Assembly (NCBI GenBank): GCA_005789685.1
Contig: SXXD01000166.1
Coordinates: 1-11,636, forward strand
Source: Burkholderiales bacterium
GTDB taxonomy: Bacteria; Pseudomonadota; Gammaproteobacteria; Burkholderiales; Burkholderiaceae_C
DNA: 11,636 nt
Direction: 5' to 3'
Position numbers and translations under genes: made by a program. Numbering within the stretch: the first letter of the stretch is position 1; the number at the start of each line of letters is the position of its first letter. Below are positions 1 through 6,538 of the stretch, in pieces. The notes under the pieces were generated by a model. It worked only from the letters and a program-made list of their open reading frames with translations, searched no databases and was not told where the DNA came from.

Positions 1-546
1 ACGTTCGTTGCGCGCAAACAAACCTGGCACACCGCGCGCCGTGGTGGGGTTCACAGAAAACAAATCACCCGGTACATGAATCATGCGCAGCAACTTGCCT
101 GCAATCGGCATGTGAATGCGGTGGTAATCGCGCGGGCTTAAATACAGCGTTGCAAATTGACCATTTTGAAATTGTGCAGCCAGCGTCGCATCGCCGCCGA
201 CCAATGCACGGGTGCTGTAGTGATGGCCTTTGGCTTGAAAAATCTGATCGTGTTCAATGGCGCCGCACTGGCTGATGGCGCCATCCACTGGGCAAATCCA
301 TTCGCTGCTGGCCAAGGGGCGTGTGCCGTCTTTTAAAGGGCGTGTAAAAAATTCATTGAAGCTTTTGTAATGCGCTGGGTCGGCGTGGGCCGCCTCTGAC
401 ATGTTGACGTTGTAGCGTTTGACAAAACGCTGGATGATCCAGGTGGTCAATGCGCCCCACTCAGCACTGGCCACAAGGCCTGCTAAGCGGGTCATGGCCA
501 GCTTGGGCATCAGGTATTGCGGTATCACCGCCAATTGATCGGACAC
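1..546 (-). CDS. psd: phosphatidylserine decarboxylase proenzyme, N-terminal part (partial)
   Basis: This enzyme decarboxylates phosphatidylserine to phosphatidylethanolamine at the inner membrane. It is made as a proenzyme that cleaves itself to generate a pyruvoyl cofactor. The 182 visible codons start at a GTG (546-544) and run off the left edge. Seen: [15 protein letters not shown] at about residue 63, CPVDGAIS with D88, and [14 protein letters not shown] with H142 and H145. D88 and H145 have the same 57-residue spacing as the E. coli catalytic Asp90/His147. The self-cleavage serine lies in the missing C-terminal part. The GTG start is chosen because AGGGAG (557-552) lies 5 bases upstream; the first in-frame ATG is 12 codons further in. 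The gene follows the gentisate operon on the same strand after an 88-base gap, so read-through into it is possible. Family assignment is very secure; the exact start is likely. Confidence 0.95.
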   Translation of the reverse strand, partial: MSDQLAVIPQYLMPKLAMTRLAGLVASAEWGALTTWIIQRFVKRYNVNMSEAAHADPAHYKSFNEFFTRPLKDGTRPLASSEWICPVDGAISQCGAIEHDQIFQAKGHHYSTRALVGGDATLAAQFQNGQFATLYLSPRDYHRIHMPIAGKLLRMIHVPGDLFSVNPTTARGVPGLFARNER

Positions 547-609
547 TCGGACTCCCTAGATTCGCACGATGGCCTATTGTAGGAGGCTCTTTTGTCGATG
601 AGTCCGAGT
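545..609 (-). repeat. 10-bp perfect inverted repeat around psd leader, RBS and start
   Basis: On the psd-coding strand ACTCGGACTC (609-600) is followed 45 bases later by its exact complement GAGTCCGAGT (554-545). The second arm contains the GAG of the AGGGAG ribosome-binding site and the last two bases before the final G of the GTG start codon. A transcript starting upstream of 609 could therefore fold the psd start region into a stem. A -10-like TACAAT (581-576) lies between the arms; a transcript starting there would lack the first arm, and the repeat would then matter only as DNA. The repeat is directly seen; any function is inference. Confidence 0.45.
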
Positions 610-634
610 AGGCACTGACACGAAATGAAGGTCT

Positions 635-1828
635 TTAATGGGTCAATGAGTTTTCAGCACGCCAGCCATACAGCCACTCAAGGGCATCGTAGAAGCGCTC
701 GGGCGTGCGGCCCTCCCACAGTTGGTTGCGTACCAAGCGCTCCACACCTTTGGCGTGATAGAGGCGGCCCATTTCACGGGCAGACAGTACCACCCTTGCC
801 GTGCGCGGAATTCGACTCTTCTCATATAGCTGAAAGGCTTTGACCACATCACCTTGGCAATGCTTCATGGCTTCGCCCAAAGTCACAGCGTCTTCAATGG
901 CCATGCACGCGCCTTGCGCCATGTACTGCAACATGCCGTGTGCGGCATCACCCAACATGGTCACGCGGCCATCGCCCCATTTTTCAAGGGGGTTGCGATC
1001 AGCGGTGGCCCAGCGCCGCCAAGTTTTGGGAAGGTGCAGCATTTGCCTTGCGCGCGGGCAGATACCATCAAAGTAACTGAGCACCTCTTCCTTGCTGCCA
1101 TCCGTCACGCCCCATTCCTCTTCGTCTCGGCTGTGAAAGGTCACGACCAAGTTGTATTGCTGACCATCGCGCAGCGGGTAATGCACCAAATGGCAGTCGG
1201 GGCCCGCCCAAACCACGGGCGCATTGATTTGCAAATCAAGGGGCATTTCTGCCACTGGCACCACCGCGCGGTAAACCACGTGGCCTGAAATGCGAGGTGG
1301 ATCGTTGAACAGTTTTTCGCGGATCACAGAGCGCACACCATCGGCGGCCACCAAGGCATCTGCTTTGAAGATGCGGCCATTTTGGTCGACGGATGTCACA
1401 CCATGATCGTCTTGTGACAAGCTGACCACCTTGGTGGAGGTTTCCACCTGGATCAGATTCGAGCCTTGAGTCGCTTCCAACATCGAGGTGTGGATGTCTG
1501 CACGGTGAATCACGGCATAAGGATTTTGGAAGCGATCGCGGAAAGCCTGTCCTACTGGAAAGCTGCCAATCTCAGAACCATCGACCGCATCCATCATGAT
1601 GAGCCGTTCGGTAAACACAGCCCGCTTGCGAGCGGTTTCGCCCACACCTAAAGCGTCAAGCGCTGCAAAAGCATTCGGGCCCAATTGAACCCCTGCGCCA
1701 ATTTCACCCAGTTGAGCCGCTTGTTCTAAAACAGTCACATGAACACCTTGCTGGCTGAGCGCAACAGCTGCAGCCAAGCCGCCAATGCCACCGCCCACAA
1801 CGATGAACTTTTTACCCGTGGTGGTCAT
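635..1828 (-). CDS. 3-hydroxybenzoate 6-hydroxylase (FAD monooxygenase)
   Basis: Predicted cytoplasmic single-component flavoprotein hydroxylase of 397 residues that uses NAD(P)H and O2 to turn 3-hydroxybenzoate into gentisate. Seen in order: an N-terminal FAD fold VVGGGIGGLAA (GxGxxG at 12-17), GEIGAGVQLGPNA (41-53), the ADGVRS motif (162-167), and the second FAD motif GRVTMLGDAAHGML (287-300). H213, Y217 and Q301 fall at the numbers I recall for substrate-site residues in the characterised Rhococcus-type 3-hydroxybenzoate 6-hydroxylase (Rhodococcus jostii), which favours this enzyme over salicylate 1-hydroxylase. The reading frame is open upstream, but the ATG at 1828 is chosen because AGGAG (1841-1837) precedes it and it overlaps the dioxygenase stop by 4 bases. 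Homologues are called nagX, mhbM or xlnD; I give no symbol because usage varies. Pairing with gentisate dioxygenase is the strongest support for the substrate. Confidence 0.88.
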   Translation of the reverse strand: MTTTGKKFIVVGGGIGGLAAAVALSQQGVHVTVLEQAAQLGEIGAGVQLGPNAFAALDALGVGETARKRAVFTERLIMMDAVDGSEIGSFPVGQAFRDRFQNPYAVIHRADIHTSMLEATQGSNLIQVETSTKVVSLSQDDHGVTSVDQNGRIFKADALVAADGVRSVIREKLFNDPPRISGHVVYRAVVPVAEMPLDLQINAPVVWAGPDCHLVHYPLRDGQQYNLVVTFHSRDEEEWGVTDGSKEEVLSYFDGICPRARQMLHLPKTWRRWATADRNPLEKWGDGRVTMLGDAAHGMLQYMAQGACMAIEDAVTLGEAMKHCQGDVVKAFQLYEKSRIPRTARVVLSAREMGRLYHAKGVERLVRNQLWEGRTPERFYDALEWLYGWRAENSLTH

Positions 1829-2886
1829 GCAGAGAACTCCTGATAAAAGCCCAATGCGCGCTGTGTAGGCGCATCGTCCACATGGAAAAGATAGGCTTGG
1901 CCGTTGCTGGCGCGGTGCTTGATTTGAGCGTGTGTGGGAATGGCCACCGTATCGGCTTCTGACCATTTCAGGGTCACGCCATCAATTTCAGATTCCCCGC
2001 GGCCTTCAATCACATGCATGACGGAACTGGCCGAGCGGCGGCGTGGACTGAAGTCGAGACCCTCTCTTAACAACTGCGCAGAAAAACCCAAAGTGGGCAA
2101 ACACGGCGCGCCTGTTTCTGGGTTGACATAAGCCAGTTGAACTGCATCGTCTTTGGCCGTGCCCTGGTCGAGTGCCAACAAGGCTTTGCGGACGTCCACC
2201 CAGGGGTAGCGAATTTGGGGATAAGGCGCGCGGACCGATTGGCTCAATGAACTGAAAGGCACAAGGCCTGCACGTTGGTATTTGGTTTGCGAGGCGTCCA
2301 AATCTGGGCTGGCATTCTGCGAGGGTCCTTCAATGGCGTAGGAGGCCTCCATGCCGTAAACCATGGGCAAGTCCAGTGCATCCATCCAGACTACGGGGCC
2401 TTGGCCTTCGTGGCCGTGTTCGTGCCAAAGTCCGGCAGGCGTCAAGATCAAGTCGCCTTTGTGCATGGGGCATTTCTCACCTTGAACAGTGGTGAAGCCG
2501 CCTTCACCTTCCACCACAAAGCGCACGGCGCTGGGTGTATGGCGGTGGTTGGGGGCCACTTCGCCCGGCAAGATCAGCTGCATGCCTACGTAAATGTTCG
2601 GGGTGGCCACCAACTTTTCAATGCCGTGCCCTGGGTTGCACAGCACCAACACGCGGCGCTCGGCTTTTTCAATGGGCGTCAGTTCCCCGGCGCGCATCAG
2701 CTGGGGGCGAACATCTTTGTAATGCCAAACAAAGGGCTGAGTGGCACGTGATGGCTTGCCGTGAGGCAACAGGCCCCGCAATTGCGGCCACAAAGGCGCA
2801 ATCGACAAGGCGCTCATGTCGGCAATGTAGTCTGCCGGCAAGTCTTCTAAGCGGCCTAAAGAATCAGCTGTGTGAGAGAGGTTCAA
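1825..2886 (-). CDS. gtdA: gentisate 1,2-dioxygenase
   Basis: Fe(II)-dependent bicupin ring-cleavage dioxygenase, 353 residues, opening gentisate (2,5-dihydroxybenzoate) to maleylpyruvate in the cytoplasm. Seen: PFVWHYKDVRPQL (51-63), the first cupin with NHRHTPSAVRF (113-123) and GLWHEHGHEG (152-161). H114, H116 and H155 match the spacing of the known iron ligands (His104/106/145 in the E. coli O157 enzyme). A second, ligand-poor cupin contains MHVIEGRGE. The start is taken as TTG at 2886 because AGGAG (2898-2894) lies 7 bases before it and the protein then begins NLSHTADSLGR; the frame is open for 22 more codons upstream but those cross the predicted promoter and operator. The product feeds maleylpyruvate isomerase and fumarylpyruvate hydrolase, neither of which is present here. 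First gene of an operon with the hydroxylase. Confidence 0.94.
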   Translation of the reverse strand: MNLSHTADSLGRLEDLPADYIADMSALSIAPLWPQLRGLLPHGKPSRATQPFVWHYKDVRPQLMRAGELTPIEKAERRVLVLCNPGHGIEKLVATPNIYVGMQLILPGEVAPNHRHTPSAVRFVVEGEGGFTTVQGEKCPMHKGDLILTPAGLWHEHGHEGQGPVVWMDALDLPMVYGMEASYAIEGPSQNASPDLDASQTKYQRAGLVPFSSLSQSVRAPYPQIRYPWVDVRKALLALDQGTAKDDAVQLAYVNPETGAPCLPTLGFSAQLLREGLDFSPRRRSASSVMHVIEGRGESEIDGVTLKWSEADTVAIPTHAQIKHRASNGQAYLFHVDDAPTQRALGFYQEFSA

Positions 2887-2893
2887 GGTCAGT

Positions 2894-2898
2894 CTCCT
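2894..2898 (-). promoter_or_regulatory. ribosome binding site deciding the TTG start of gentisate dioxygenase
   Basis: On the minus strand AGGAG lies 7 bases before TTG at 2886. No ATG or GTG sits at a suitable distance in this frame, so this site is the main reason for the TTG start. Confidence 0.7.
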
Positions 2899-2911
2899 AG
2901 GGATTTTCTTT

Positions 2912-2937
2912 AATTTAATAAGTATACATATTAAATT
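2912..2937. promoter_or_regulatory. AT-rich 26-bp palindrome, probable operator of the gentisate operon
   Basis: AATTTAATA and TATTAAATT arms flank a central GTATAC, with 12 of 13 base pairs symmetric; only the A/A pair at 2921 and 2928 breaks it. The palindrome lies 26 to 51 bases upstream of the dioxygenase start and covers the predicted -10 box. Its shape and length fit a dimeric winged-helix repressor of the MarR type, a family that often controls hydroxybenzoate catabolism. The regulator is not in the window, so the family is inference. Confidence 0.6.
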
Positions 2938-2948
2938 GAGACTGGCAA
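2921..2948 (-). promoter_or_regulatory. sigma70-type promoter of the gentisate operon
   Basis: Minus strand: -35 TTGCCA (2948-2943), a 16-base spacer, and -10 TATACT (2926-2921). Each box matches consensus at 5 of 6 positions. The expected transcription start is near 2914, giving a leader of about 27 bases with the AGGAG site inside it. The -10 lies inside the palindrome at 2912-2937, as expected for repression by steric blocking. Confidence 0.65.
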
Positions 2949-2962
2949 GCAAGCTTCTTGCC
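2944..2962. repeat. 6-bp inverted repeat overlapping the -35 box
   Basis: GGCAAG (2944-2949) and CTTGCC (2957-2962) are separated by 7 bases. The repeat overlaps the -35 box of the gentisate promoter and lies in the shared divergent region with the nodI-like gene. It could be an activator site or chance; the arms are short. Confidence 0.3.
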
Positions 2963-3042
2963 CCCGGTTGATAAGGGCTGCTTGGTTTTTAAAACCTGAA
3001 TGGGTCATTAATTGGCAGGTATCTCCGAGGCACAATCAAGGC

Positions 3043-3972
3043 ATGAATTATTTATTGAATGTCGAAAACTTGGTCAAAAGTTTTGGCAGCAACACCGTCG
3101 TGGACGATCTTTCGTTTCACATCTCACCAGGGGAATGTCTGGGCGTCATTGGCCCCAACGGTGCGGGCAAAACGACCACCCTTCGGATGTGCCTGGGATT
3201 GACAGCCCCCGACGCTGGCAGCATCACTTATTTTGAGAATTTGTCCATGCCCGACGAAGCCTTGGCCATCAAGGCACGTTTGGGTGTTGTGGCGCAAATG
3301 GACACCTTAGATCCTGATTTCACCGCAGAAGAAAACTTGCTGGTGTATGGCCGTTACTTCGGCATGAAAGACCGCGACATCAAATCCAGGATTGCCACCC
3401 TGTTGGAATTTGGCGCTTTGACAAGCAAAGCCAAAGCCAAGCCGGGAGAGCTGTCTGGCGGTATGAAACGCCGCCTGAGTTTGGCGCGTGCGCTTATCAA
3501 TCAACCGCAAATGTTGATGTTGGATGAGCCCACCACAGGGCTTGACCCGCAAGCGCGGCATCTCATGTGGGAGCGTTTGCAAATGCTCATGCAAGAAGGC
3601 AAATCTATTTTGCTGACCACCCATTTCATGGACGAAGCAGAGCGATTGTGCGATCGCTTGTTGGTCATTGACCATGGCAAAAAAATAGCCGAAGGTAAGC
3701 CGCGCGATTTGATTGCACAGCACTTAGAACCCGATGTGGTTGAGTTGTATGGGCAAGGTGCTTTGGCCTTGGCCGACGAGGACTCGCCTTTAAGGCAACA
3801 TGCCGCACGCGTTGAAATCAGCGGCGAAACGGCTTTCTTCTACACGTCGCAAGCCCAGCCTTTGCTCATGGCTTTGCAGGCATGGCCGCAGGTTCGAAGC
3901 TTGCATCGTCCTGCCAACTTAGAAGACTTGTTCTTGAAACTTACCGGTCGACAAATCAGGGAGAACGCATGA
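3043..3972 (+). CDS. nodI: NodI-type ABC exporter ATP-binding protein
   Basis: ATPase subunit of an ABC-2 type exporter, 309 residues, acting at the cytoplasmic face of the inner membrane. Seen: Walker A GPNGAGKTT (37-45), Q-loop Q85, signature LSGGMKRRL (137-145), Walker B LMLDEP (158-163) and H-loop H194 in LLTTHFMDEAE. DTLDPDFTAEENLLVYGRYF (87-106) is characteristic of NodI in the DRA-type ATPase group. The start is taken at ATG 3043, beginning MNYLLNVENLVKSFG, the usual family N-terminus; the frame is open for 25 codons upstream but that part has no family similarity I recognise. The ribosome site is weak (GAGG 12 bases away). It overlaps the permease by 4 bases. The nod name reflects homology only: rhizobial NodIJ export lipo-chitin Nod factors, but no nod synthesis genes are here and the substrate is unknown. 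Confidence 0.88.
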   Translation: MNYLLNVENLVKSFGSNTVVDDLSFHISPGECLGVIGPNGAGKTTTLRMCLGLTAPDAGSITYFENLSMPDEALAIKARLGVVAQMDTLDPDFTAEENLLVYGRYFGMKDRDIKSRIATLLEFGALTSKAKAKPGELSGGMKRRLSLARALINQPQMLMLDEPTTGLDPQARHLMWERLQMLMQEGKSILLTTHFMDEAERLCDRLLVIDHGKKIAEGKPRDLIAQHLEPDVVELYGQGALALADEDSPLRQHAARVEISGETAFFYTSQAQPLLMALQAWPQVRSLHRPANLEDLFLKLTGRQIRENA

Positions 3973-4784
3973 TGCGCAAACAACATGTGATTCCATCTGT
4001 ATGGGCGCCTCCGCAATTGTCCATGCGCTGGTGGCCTGTGTTTTTGCGCAACATGTTGGTATGGCGCAAGTTGGCCCTTCCCAGTTTGGTGGGCAACATT
4101 GCTGAGCCACTCATGTGGTTGGTGGCCTTTGGCTATGGCTTGGGGGCCTTGGTGGGCGAGGTGACCACGGGCGGTCAGCAAGTGTCTTACATTTTGTTCT
4201 TGGCCAGTGGCAGCATCTGCATGAGCGCCATGAATGCGGCTTCCTTTGAAGCTCTGTACTCGGCCTTCTCGCGCATGCACATGCAAAAAACCTGGGACGG
4301 CATCATGAATGCGCCTGTGCGTTTAGACGATGTGGTCATGGCCGAAATGTTGTGGGCTTCGTTCAAAGCACTGTTCACCGTGACCGCTATTTTGGGGGTC
4401 ATGCTGGTCTTGGGCATCAGCCACAGTTGGAAGCTGTTGTTGGCGTGGCCGGTGTTGTGGATGGTGGGCGTGACCTTCAGTTGCATTGCGCTGATCTTCA
4501 ATGCCCTGGCCAAAGGCTATGACTTTTTCACGTACTACTTCACTTTGTTTTTAACGCCCATGATGTTTTTATCGGGCATTTATTTTCCGCGCACACAGTT
4601 GCCGGGCTGGCTGCAAACGTTGACTGACTATTTGCCTTTGACGGCGGCCATTGAATTGGTCAGGCCGCTGTTCTTGGACCAATGGCCCACCCATGTCGCC
4701 AGCAATTTATGTTTGCTGATCGGCGTGACGGTAGTCGCTTTTTGGGTGGCCTTGGCCTTAACGCGTCAACGTTTCAGAGCTTGA
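3969..4784 (+). CDS. nodJ: NodJ-type ABC-2 exporter permease
   Basis: Integral membrane partner of the preceding ATPase, 271 residues, about six predicted membrane spans. Hydrophobic segments begin around PLMWLVAFGYGLGALVG (44-60), YILFLASGSICMSAM, ALFTVTAILGVMLVLGI, LLLAWPVLWMVGVTFSCIAL, FTLFLTPMMFLSGIYF and LCLLIGVTVVAFWVALAL. The stretch FEALYSAFSRMHMQKTWDG followed by NAPVRLDDV is typical of NodJ. The first ATG (3969) overlaps the ATPase stop as ATGA and has GGGAG 5 bases upstream; a second ATG follows immediately at 3972. Coupled translation with the ATPase is expected. Transport substrate is not deducible. The 43 bases after the stop hold only weak hairpins before a T-run, so I do not call a terminator there. 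Confidence 0.88.
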   Translation: MMRKQHVIPSVWAPPQLSMRWWPVFLRNMLVWRKLALPSLVGNIAEPLMWLVAFGYGLGALVGEVTTGGQQVSYILFLASGSICMSAMNAASFEALYSAFSRMHMQKTWDGIMNAPVRLDDVVMAEMLWASFKALFTVTAILGVMLVLGISHSWKLLLAWPVLWMVGVTFSCIALIFNALAKGYDFFTYYFTLFLTPMMFLSGIYFPRTQLPGWLQTLTDYLPLTAAIELVRPLFLDQWPTHVASNLCLLIGVTVVAFWVALALTRQRFRA

Positions 4785-4827
4785 GTTCAAGCCTTGAATC
4801 ATTTTTTAACTTTCTATTTTTAAAATC

Positions 4828-5676
4828 ATGATCATTCAAAAAGTTGGCATTATTGGCGCGGGAACCATGGGTAACGGCATCGCACAAGCATGTGCTGTCG
4901 TCGGCATTCCTGTGGTGATGGTGGATATTTCGGAAGCCGCCGTGGCCAAGGGCATTGCCACGGTGTCTGGCAGCTTAGACCGCTTGCTCAAAAAAGAAAA
5001 GATAACGGAGGCAGACAAGGCTGCAGCCCTTTCTAAAATTCAAGGCAGCACGCGCTACGAAGACTTGCAAGACGCAGATTTGGTCATTGAAGCCGCGACA
5101 GAAAATCAAGATTTGAAAATAAAAATCTTGAAACAGCTGGATGGCATGTTGGCGCCCGAAGTGATCATCGCCTCCAACACGTCGTCAATTTCCATCACAC
5201 AGTTGGCTGCTGTGACCACGCGTGCCGAACGCTTCATTGGCATGCACTTTTTCAACCCCGTGCCCATGATGGCGCTGGTGGAAATCATTCGCGGTTTGCA
5301 AACCAGCGATGCCACACACGATGCCGTGCACGCCTTGGCCACGGCTCTAGGTAAAACGCCCATCACCGTGAAGAATGCGCCTGGTTTTGTGGTCAACCGT
5401 ATTTTGGTGCCCATGATCAATGAAGCCTTGTTTGTATTGTCAGAAGGCTTGGCCACACCCGACGACATTGATGCCGGCATGAAGCTCGGTTGCAACCAAC
5501 CCATTGGTCCCTTGGCCTTGGCCGACATGATCGGCTTGGATGTATGTCTGGCCGTCATGGAGGTCTACCTCAAAGAATTTGGCGACAGCAAATACCGCCC
5601 ATGCCCGCTTCTGAAAGAGTTGGTGGCTGCAGGCAGATTGGGTCGCAAAACGGGCCGTGGTGTTTATCAATATTGA
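4828..5676 (+). CDS. hbd: 3-hydroxybutyryl-CoA dehydrogenase
   Basis: NAD(P)-dependent oxidation of short-chain 3-hydroxyacyl-CoA to 3-ketoacyl-CoA, 282 residues, the normal length of the stand-alone bacterial enzyme. Seen: the Rossmann motif GIIGAGTMGNGIAQA (GxGxxG at 10-15), VDIS at 32-35 closing the second strand, SNTSS (116-120) and MHFFNPVP (139-146). S119, H140, E152 and N190 have exactly the spacing of the human catalytic set Ser137/His158/Glu170/Asn208. The C-terminal helical domain ends GRKTGRGVYQY, also typical. No Shine-Dalgarno is visible upstream; the leader is a T/A-rich run. A -35-like TTGAAT (4794) and -10-like TATTTT (4815) with a short 15-base spacer would place the RNA start close to the ATG. 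It is followed by a hairpin and then by an enoyl-CoA hydratase, the preceding step of beta-oxidation. Confidence 0.95.
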   Translation: MIIQKVGIIGAGTMGNGIAQACAVVGIPVVMVDISEAAVAKGIATVSGSLDRLLKKEKITEADKAAALSKIQGSTRYEDLQDADLVIEAATENQDLKIKILKQLDGMLAPEVIIASNTSSISITQLAAVTTRAERFIGMHFFNPVPMMALVEIIRGLQTSDATHDAVHALATALGKTPITVKNAPGFVVNRILVPMINEALFVLSEGLATPDDIDAGMKLGCNQPIGPLALADMIGLDVCLAVMEVYLKEFGDSKYRPCPLLKELVAAGRLGRKTGRGVYQY

Positions 5677-5683
5677 TCTTGCG

Positions 5684-5709
5684 CAAGTGCGCTGGGCGCA
5701 CTTGTCTTT
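5684..5709 (+). terminator. terminator-like hairpin after hbd
   Basis: CAAGTGCGC and GCGCACTTG form a perfect 9-bp stem with a 3-base loop (TGG), followed by TCTTT. The stem is strong and the T-tract short, so it is a partial terminator or an mRNA-stabilising hairpin. It begins 8 bases after the hbd stop and lies upstream of the hydratase ribosome-binding site. Confidence 0.65.
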
Positions 5710-5730
5710 AACCTGAGTGCAAGGATTTCT

Positions 5731-6534
5731 ATGACGACCATTCATCCTGAAGGCAGCATTGACTTGGAAGTACGCAACGGCGTGCTGCTGATCGGCATCA
5801 ATCGACCCAACAAGCGCAACGGCTTCACGCCCAAGATGTACCGAGAGTTGGGTGAGGCCTATACGCGGCTCGACGACGACCCGACACTGCGTGTTGGCGT
5901 GTTGCATGCCATGGGCGATCACTTTACGGCGGGCCTTGATTTGCCCACGATTGCGCCGCTGATGCAGCGTGGCGAAAAAGCGGTGCCGCTGGGTTTGGTC
6001 GACCCTTTGAATTTGGGCATGGAAGGCTATCGCCGTCGAACCAAACCCATGGTGGTGGCGGTGCAAGGCATTACCTATACCTTGGGCATTGAGCTGATGT
6101 TGGCTGCAGACATTGTGGTGGCTGCAGACAACTGCCGCTTCTCGCAATTGGAAGTGAAGCGCGGCATTATGGCCACGGGCGGCGCCACCTTGCGCATGTC
6201 TGAGCGCGCCGGCATGGGCAATGCCTTGTTGCATTTGCTAACGGGCGACGAGTTTGGCAGCGCAGAAGCATTGCGCTTGAATTTTGTACAGCGCGTGGTG
6301 CCAGCAGGCATGCAATTGAGCGAAGCGCTGAACATTGCACAAGCCATAGCAGCGCAAGCGCCGATGGCCGTGGTGGCCACAAGACAAAATGTTTTGAAGG
6401 CGGTAGAGGAAGGGCCACTGGTTGCCATGCATGAATTTATAACGGTTCAAAAAACCTTGTCCAACAGCGAAGACGCCAAAGAGGGCGTGCAGTCCTTTAT
6501 CGAAAAACGCGCTGCTAAGTTCACCGGAAAATAG
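5731..6534 (+). CDS. enoyl-CoA hydratase (crotonase family)
   Basis: Crotonase-fold protein of 267 residues, expected to hydrate trans-2-enoyl-CoA to 3-hydroxyacyl-CoA. Seen: the first oxyanion-hole segment HFTAGLDL (64-71), the second segment VQGITYTLGIELMLAADIVV (111-130), FSQLEVKRGI (137-146) and the C-terminal helix ending SFIEKRAAKFTGK. E121 and E141 are 20 residues apart and align with catalytic Glu144 and Glu164 of rat enoyl-CoA hydratase, so true hydratase activity is plausible. TYTLG replaces the common glycine-rich GGG stretch before the first glutamate, so substrate preference may differ. AAGGA (5721-5725) precedes the ATG by 5 bases. It lies between hbd and the kinase gene and is probably co-transcribed with the latter. 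Exact substrate is unknown. Confidence 0.9.
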   Translation: MTTIHPEGSIDLEVRNGVLLIGINRPNKRNGFTPKMYRELGEAYTRLDDDPTLRVGVLHAMGDHFTAGLDLPTIAPLMQRGEKAVPLGLVDPLNLGMEGYRRRTKPMVVAVQGITYTLGIELMLAADIVVAADNCRFSQLEVKRGIMATGGATLRMSERAGMGNALLHLLTGDEFGSAEALRLNFVQRVVPAGMQLSEALNIAQAIAAQAPMAVVATRQNVLKAVEEGPLVAMHEFITVQKTLSNSEDAKEGVQSFIEKRAAKFTGK

Positions 6535-6538
6535 CCTT

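Noticed and set aside
582..617. AGGAGG followed by an ATG on the plus strand, suggesting a tiny leader peptide.
   Set aside because: The reading frame ends after six codons and the spacing of 11 bases is long; the same bases are better explained by the psd inverted repeat.
594..626. A stretch resembling a hammerhead ribozyme core (GATGAGTCC followed later by GAAA).
   Set aside because: The conserved CUGANGA core is not intact and the expected stem II partner GGAC is absent.
2887..2952. In-frame 22-codon extension upstream of the gentisate dioxygenase TTG start.
   Set aside because: It would place the coding region across the predicted promoter, operator and ribosome-binding site, and its Lys/Ile/Leu-rich composition is unlike the family N-terminus.
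2984..2996. Palindrome GGTTTT-T-AAAACC in the divergent region; a similar GGTTT-T-AAACC occurs near 10804-10814.
   Set aside because: Short, low-complexity and differently placed relative to genes; no supported role.
2968..3042. In-frame 25-codon extension upstream of the NodI-type ATG.
   Set aside because: It crosses the divergent promoter region, has no recognisable family sequence, and the protein from 3043 already starts like other family members.
4779..4807. Small hairpins (GCTTG/CAAGC and TTCAA/TTGAA) before a T-run after the NodJ-type gene.
   Set aside because: The stems are only 5 bp and either AT-rich or too far from the T-run to be called a terminator.
5440..6234. Long open frame on the minus strand opposite hbd and the hydratase (264 codons).
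   Set aside because: Antisense shadow: low-complexity His/Gln/Ala-rich translation, spanning two well-supported genes and the hairpin between them.
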